In this document: positions 5,521 through 9,641 of the stretch, piece by piece | Layout: each line of letters begins with the position of its first letter | Position numbering within the stretch: the first letter of the stretch is position 1 | From: Actinomycetota bacterium | Lineage (GTDB): Bacteria > Actinomycetota > Acidimicrobiia > Acidimicrobiales > JAHWLA01 | Direction of reading: 5' to 3' | Length of the DNA stretch: 9,641 bases | Assembly: GCA_019347595.1 (NCBI GenBank) | Contig: JAHWLA010000092.1 | Span: forward strand, 1 to 9,641 | The notes under the pieces: model-generated | Database searches by the model: none | Seen by the model: the letters and a program-made list of their open reading frames with translations, nothing else | What the model was told of the DNA's origin: nothing | Made by a program: the position numbers and the translations under genes

Positions 5521-7935
5521 GTGAGACTCGACAAGCGCCGCACGGCCATCACCGGCATGGGCGTGGTCTGCGCCATCGGCAACGACACCGAGCACATGTG
5601 GCAGGGCGTGGCCGCAGCCGAGTGCGGCATCCGCGACATCCAACAGCTCGACACCCTGTGGATGGGCGTGCGGGTCGCGGGCGAGGTGCGCGACTTCGAC
5701 GTGAGCCGCTACCTCGATGCCGACGAGGCGGCCGAGGTCGTGCGCTCGGGCTGGTTCGCCGTGGCGGCCGCCCGCGAGGCGATGGGGCAGGCGGGCCTCG
5801 ACCTCGACTCGCTCGACCCCTTCCGGGTCGGCGTGTCGATGGGCACCTGCCAGGGTTCGCTGGGCGAGGTGCAGGGCGTCAACCCGCACATCGTCGACTC
5901 CGTGCACTACGCGTGCGACGCATTGGCCAACCACCTCGGCGTCCGAGGGCCCCGCGCCATGGTCTCGACGGCGTGCTCGGCCGGCGCCAACGCCATCGGG
6001 TTCGCGCAGACGAAGCTCTGGAACGACGAGGTCGACGTCATGCTGGCGGGCGGCACCGACGCGCTGACGTTCTTCTCCCTGGCCGGGTTCGGGATCATGG
6101 GCTCCCTCTCGGCGGGGGCGTGCGCGCCGTACAGCCGCTCCGACGGCCTCTCCCTGGGCGAGGGCGCCGCCATCGTGATGCTGGAGCCGTGGGACCGCGC
6201 CGTCGAACGCGGGGCCACGATCCTGGGGGAGCTCCTCGGTTTCGGCACGTCCGCCGACGCCTACCACCCCTCGGCCCCCGACCCCTCCGGCCGCGGCGCG
6301 TCACTGGCCATGCGGCGGGCGCTGGCCCAAGGCGGCATCTCCCCCGACCAGGTGAGCTACGTGAACGGCCACGGCACCGCCACCCCGGCCAACGACGCCA
6401 TGGAGCGCAAGGCGATGCGCACCGTCTTCGGCGAGCGGGCGCCGGAGGTCCCGTGCAGCAGCACCAAGTCGCAGGTCGGCCACACCCTCGGCGCCGCGGG
6501 CGCCATCGAGACCCTGGTGTCGGTGCTGGCCGCCCGCCACGACGTGCTGCCGCCGACGGTGAACTTCGACGAGACCGTCGAGTCCGACCTCGACTTCGTG
6601 CCCAACCGCGCCCGGCCCCACCCAGTCGATGTCGTCGTGAGCAACAGCTACGCGTTCGGCGGCAGCAATGCGTCGGTCGTCGTGGGCAAGCCCGGCAAGG
6701 TGGCGCCCGTCTTCACCCCCGCCCGCCCCGATGAGGACGTGGTCGTCACCGGCATCGGCGCGGTCGGCGCTCTGGGCGTCGGCGCCGAGGAGTGGTGGTC
6801 GGCGATGGAGGCGGGCGAGTGTGGCTTGACAACCATCCCGGCGTTCCGGGGAACCGGGCTCGAGCGTTACCTCGGCGGCCCTACGCCCGACCTGCGCCCC
6901 AAGGGGTTCGCCCCGGCCGGCGTGTGGCGCAAGCTCGACGTGCTCGGCCGCATCTCGCTGGCCGCCAGCCGGCTGGCGTGGAGGGACGCGGAGATCGACC
7001 TCTCCCCCGCCGAGATGGAGAACGTGGCGCTGTACTTCGGCACCAACGCGGGGAGCATCGAGCACACCGAGTTGTTCGACCGCGGGGCCCGGGCGGGCGC
7101 CGCCCAGGCCAACCCGATCCTGTTCCCCAACGCCGTCCTCAACTCGGCGGCCGGTCACGTGTGCACGGCGCTGGGGCTGCGCGGCCCCACCTGCACGTTC
7201 ACCACCGGGGGCGCCTCGGCCGTGCTGGCGCTGACGTACGCAGCCGATCTCATCCGCCAAGGCGACATCGACGTGGCGCTCGTGATGGCCGGCGACACCC
7301 TGTACGAGACGATGTTCACGGCGGCGGCGGCCCTCGACCTGCTGACCGAGGAGAAGGTGCGCCCGTTCGACGAGCGGGCCGATGGTACCGGCATCTCCGG
7401 GTCGTCGGTGACCTTCGTGCTGGAGTCGGCCGGCCACGCCGCCGCTCGCGGGGCCCGTACGTACTGCCGCGTCCTCGGGCACGGCACCACCAGCAACCGC
7501 TTCTCGTTCCGGGCGGGCGACGGCGGCGGCGCCGAGTGGGGCGAGGCCATGCGGCTCGCCGTCGAGCGCAGCGGGATCGGCCCCGAGCAGCTCGGCTACG
7601 TGGCCGCCGCCGCGGGCGGCATCCCCGTCGTCGACCAGGCGGAAGCCCACGCACTGGCAAAGGTCGTCGGCAGCCAGGTGCCCGTGGGCGCCCCGAAGTC
7701 GTTGGCAGGCGACACGCTGGGGGCCGCGGGCCTCGTCGGGTCACTCGCCGCCATCCTGGCGCTCCACCGCGGGATGTTGACCCCGACGGCCAACCTGAAA
7801 CGCCCCCACAGCGACGTCGTCCTCGAGCACGTGACCGAGCCCGGCGCCCGCGCCGACGTGGCCTACGCGCTCGTCAACGCCGCGGCCATCGGCGGCACGT
7901 ACGCCGGTGTGGTCCTCGGTCGGGCCGCGTCGTGA
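5521..7935 (+). CDS. Fused double ketosynthase: active KS joined to a KS-like chain-length-factor domain
   Basis: The protein has 804 residues in two FabF-like thiolase-fold halves. Domain 1 (about 1-390) starts RTAITGMGVV and has an intact active site: C152 in STACSAGA, H284 in NGHGTATP, K316 and H321 in KSQVGHTLGAAGA. A short Pro-rich linker (KVAPVFTPARPDED) leads to domain 2 (about 407-804), starting VVVTGIGAVGALG. In domain 2 the same positions are G564 (TTGGASAV), A697 (VAAAAGGIP) and D731 (KSLAGDTLGAAG), so it cannot condense; K726 is kept. This resembles the KS-alpha/KS-beta (chain length factor) pair of type II polyketide synthases, which are normally two proteins. Domain 1 would do decarboxylative condensation on ACP, and domain 2 would shape the chain-length tunnel. 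GTG 5521 is preceded by AGGGGGAG (5511-5518) and begins at the KS fold. The stop overlaps the ABC gene by 4 nt. Carrier, transacylase and reductase are separate proteins, so it is not a type I synthase. Confidence 0.93.
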   Translation: MRLDKRRTAITGMGVVCAIGNDTEHMWQGVAAAECGIRDIQQLDTLWMGVRVAGEVRDFDVSRYLDADEAAEVVRSGWFAVAAAREAMGQAGLDLDSLDPFRVGVSMGTCQGSLGEVQGVNPHIVDSVHYACDALANHLGVRGPRAMVSTACSAGANAIGFAQTKLWNDEVDVMLAGGTDALTFFSLAGFGIMGSLSAGACAPYSRSDGLSLGEGAAIVMLEPWDRAVERGATILGELLGFGTSADAYHPSAPDPSGRGASLAMRRALAQGGISPDQVSYVNGHGTATPANDAMERKAMRTVFGERAPEVPCSSTKSQVGHTLGAAGAIETLVSVLAARHDVLPPTVNFDETVESDLDFVPNRARPHPVDVVVSNSYAFGGSNASVVVGKPGKVAPVFTPARPDEDVVVTGIGAVGALGVGAEEWWSAMEAGECGLTTIPAFRGTGLERYLGGPTPDLRPKGFAPAGVWRKLDVLGRISLAASRLAWRDAEIDLSPAEMENVALYFGTNAGSIEHTELFDRGARAGAAQANPILFPNAVLNSAAGHVCTALGLRGPTCTFTTGGASAVLALTYAADLIRQGDIDVALVMAGDTLYETMFTAAAALDLLTEEKVRPFDERADGTGISGSSVTFVLESAGHAAARGARTYCRVLGHGTTSNRFSFRAGDGGGAEWGEAMRLAVERSGIGPEQLGYVAAAAGGIPVVDQAEAHALAKVVGSQVPVGAPKSLAGDTLGAAGLVGSLAAILALHRGMLTPTANLKRPHSDVVLEHVTEPGARADVAYALVNAAAIGGTYAGVVLGRAAS

Positions 7936-8933
7936 CCGCCGACGCCAGCGTGCTGCGCGCCGTCGAGCGCGACGCGTCGGCGCCCGCGGCGCCGGTGATC
8001 GTCGCCTGCCGGGGCCTTCGGAAGGCGTACGGCGACCGCGTCGCCGTGGCGGGCGTCGACCTCGCCATCCGCCGCGGCGAGCGGTTCGGGCTCGTCGGCC
8101 CCAACGGGGCAGGCAAGACCACGCTCGTCTCCATGCTGTGCGGGCTCGTGGCGCCGGACGCGGGCGAGATCGAGCTCTTGGGCGAGACCTTCGACCGCAC
8201 CCGCCGCGACCTCAAGGCGTCGATCGGCTACGTGCCGCAGGAGACGGCGCTCTACCCCGACCTCACCGGCCGAGAGAACCTGCGCTTCTTCGGCCGCCTT
8301 CGTGGGCTGCGGGGGGCGGCGCTGACGCGCGAGGTCGAGGCCGCCTTGGAGGTCGTCGGCCTCGCCGACCGGGCGCGTGACTTCGTCATCCGCTACTCCG
8401 GCGGCATGCAGCGGCGCCTGAACATCGCGGTGGGCCTGCTCGGCCGCCCGCAGATCCTCGCCCTCGACGAGCCCACGCTCGGGGTCGACCCGCACAGCCG
8501 CCACACCATCCTGGAGACGGTCGCCGGGCTGGCGCGGGAGGGCACGGCTGTGGTCTACACGACCCACTACATGCACGAGGTCGAGCGCCTGTGCGACCGC
8601 ATCGCCGTACTGGTCGACGGCGTGGTGGTGGCCGAGGACACGACGCGCGGGGTCCTCGCCGGCGCGGGCGCCCACGGCAACGTCGGCTTCGATCTCGACC
8701 CACCTGGCGAGGCGGCGGGCATGGCGGACGCCTGTCGCAGCCTGCCCGGCGTCCTCGCCGCCCGCGCCTTCGACGGGCGGGTGGAGCTGGCCGCCGCCGA
8801 CGGCGCCGCCGTCGTGCGCCACGTGCTGGCGGTGGCGGAGAACCGCGGCGTCGGCCTCGCCAACCTGGAAGTGCGCCCCCCGGACCTGGAGTCGGTGTTC
8901 CTGGCCCTCACGGGCACGCAGGTCCGCGACTGA
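7932..8933 (+). CDS. ABC transporter ATP-binding protein (exporter type)
   Basis: This 333-residue ATPase has Walker A GPNGAGKTT (56-64), a Q-loop in YVPQETALYPDLT, signature YSGGMQRR (from Y155), Walker B ILALDEP with D179-E180, and the switch H212 in TTHYMHE. The single ATPase domain with a C-terminal extension of about 90 residues ending PPDLESVFLALTG is the layout of DrrA/CcmA-type exporters that pair with ABC-2 permeases. It would power export of the operon product, or of a lipid carrying it, across the membrane. GTG 7932 is chosen because it overlaps the ketosynthase stop (GTGA). The roughly 25 residues before the ATPase fold (TADASVLRAVERDASAPAAP) are low-complexity. There is no good ribosome site, so expression probably depends on coupling to the ketosynthase gene. 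The partner permease begins 1 nt after the stop. Confidence 0.92.
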   Translation: MTADASVLRAVERDASAPAAPVIVACRGLRKAYGDRVAVAGVDLAIRRGERFGLVGPNGAGKTTLVSMLCGLVAPDAGEIELLGETFDRTRRDLKASIGYVPQETALYPDLTGRENLRFFGRLRGLRGAALTREVEAALEVVGLADRARDFVIRYSGGMQRRLNIAVGLLGRPQILALDEPTLGVDPHSRHTILETVAGLAREGTAVVYTTHYMHEVERLCDRIAVLVDGVVVAEDTTRGVLAGAGAHGNVGFDLDPPGEAAGMADACRSLPGVLAARAFDGRVELAAADGAAVVRHVLAVAENRGVGLANLEVRPPDLESVFLALTGTQVRD

Positions 8934-8934
8934 C

Positions 8935-9641
8935 ATGCGCGCCGTCTTCGTCGTCCTCCTCAACGACCTCCGCCGGCAGATGCGCGACCGTCCCGCCGTC
9001 GCCGTCGCCCTGCTGGCCCCGGTGGTGTTCACCCTGATCGCCACCACCGCGCTCGGGCGCCTCTCGCACAGCTTCGAAGACACCTACGCCTTGGTCGACG
9101 AGGACGGCGGCCTCGTCGACGACCTGCTCGTCGGCGCCGTGCTGGGCCAAGAAGGCGCCCGGGGCGCGATCTCCTTCCGCCGCTTCGCCTCGACGGACGC
9201 GCCGTACGCCGCCGCCCGGGCGGGCGATGTAGCCGCCGTGTTCGTGGTCGAGCGAGGGGCCGGGGCCGCCCTGCGGGCGGGCGAGGTCCCCGGGCTCCGC
9301 GTCGTGCCGAGCCCGTCGCATCCGGCGGGGGCGTCGCTGGCCGCGGCGATCGGCCAGGCATTCGCCACCCAAATGGCGGCCAACCGCCTGGCCGTCGAGA
9401 CCGCGCTGGCGGTCCCCGGCGGCGGCGCCACCCTGTCGCGCGACGAGTTGGTGGCGCGCGCTCGCGGCCTGCGCCTGCCGCTCGGCCTCGACGCCCAGGC
9501 GGTCGACGACGCCGGCAAGGCCGGCTTGGCCGTCTACTACGGCCCGTCGATGGCGCGGGTCGTGCTGCTCGTGGTCGTGCAGAGGGGCGCCCGGGGCCGC
9601 GTCGCCGTGCGGGAGCACGGCACGTTCGCCCGCGTGCTGAG
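8935..9641 (+). CDS. ABC-2 type permease, partial (C-terminus off right edge)
   Basis: An open frame of 235 codons runs to the window edge. A short cytoplasmic start (MRAVFVVLLNDLRRQMRDRP) precedes a first membrane helix at about 21-41 (AVAVALLAPVVFTLIATTAL). A large, mostly soluble loop (about 45-195) comes next, then YYGPSMARVVLLVVVQRGAR near 200-220, where the next helix begins, and REHGTFARVL. This helix, long outer domain, 'YY.PSMA....l....GA...ER..GT..R' order is typical of ABC-2 exporters of the YhaP/drug-export class. It would form the membrane channel of the exporter with the ATPase just upstream. ATG 8935 lies 1 nt after the ATPase stop, so the two are coupled. The remaining membrane helices are outside the window. 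Confidence 0.88.
   Translation, partial: MRAVFVVLLNDLRRQMRDRPAVAVALLAPVVFTLIATTALGRLSHSFEDTYALVDEDGGLVDDLLVGAVLGQEGARGAISFRRFASTDAPYAAARAGDVAAVFVVERGAGAALRAGEVPGLRVVPSPSHPAGASLAAAIGQAFATQMAANRLAVETALAVPGGGATLSRDELVARARGLRLPLGLDAQAVDDAGKAGLAVYYGPSMARVVLLVVVQRGARGRVAVREHGTFARVL

Noticed and set aside
6301..7650. 449-codon minus-strand open frame opposite the double ketosynthase
   Set aside because: Same reason: the plus-strand frame has two complete ketosynthase folds, while the antisense translation shows no domain.
5521..7935. Type I modular polyketide synthase
   Set aside because: Carrier, transacylase and reductase are separate small proteins, and the second ketosynthase half is inactive; this fits a type II-like system with a fused KS pair.

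Overview
The window is about 70% G+C, with strong G/C preference at third codon positions, GTG starts and TAnnnT-type -10 boxes, one of them 7 bp before an ATG (a leaderless-style start). This points to a high-GC actinobacterium. A lineage outside Streptomyces, for example Acidimicrobiia, is my guess and is not proven by anything here. No tRNA, rRNA, CRISPR array, insertion sequence or strong terminator was seen, and coding density is very high.

Left end: a partial SCP2-type (sterol carrier/lipid binding) gene runs leftwards off the edge from position 355. Across a short divergent intergenic region, a rightward gene (435-1871) encodes a member of the carotenoid cleavage oxygenase (RPE65-like) family. 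All four of its expected iron-ligand histidine positions appear to be substituted.

Main block: from 1903 to the right edge lies one tight co-directional gene set that looks like a single operon. In order it holds a divergent holo-ACP synthase type phosphopantetheinyl transferase, a malonyl-CoA:ACP transacylase (FabD-like), a 3-oxoacyl-ACP reductase (FabG-like), an acyl carrier protein, a GcvT/aminomethyltransferase-fold protein, an 804-residue fusion of two ketosynthase domains, an ABC transporter ATPase and a truncated ABC-2 permease. Neighbours overlap by 1, 11 and 4 nt or are separated by 1 to 62 nt.

How it fits together: the transferase would arm the ACP, FabD would load malonyl units, and the first ketosynthase domain (Cys-His-His intact) would condense them. 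The second ketosynthase domain has lost Cys and both His and would act like a chain length factor, and FabG would reduce the beta-keto group. The translationally coupled ABC transporter would export the product. This is a self-contained type II polyketide/fatty-acid-like assembly line with two unusual parts: a KS and CLF-like partner fused in one polypeptide, and a folate-enzyme-fold (GcvT-like) protein placed between the ACP and the KS. No dehydratase, enoyl reductase, cyclase or thioesterase is visible, so either the product is only partly reduced or the missing steps lie outside the window.
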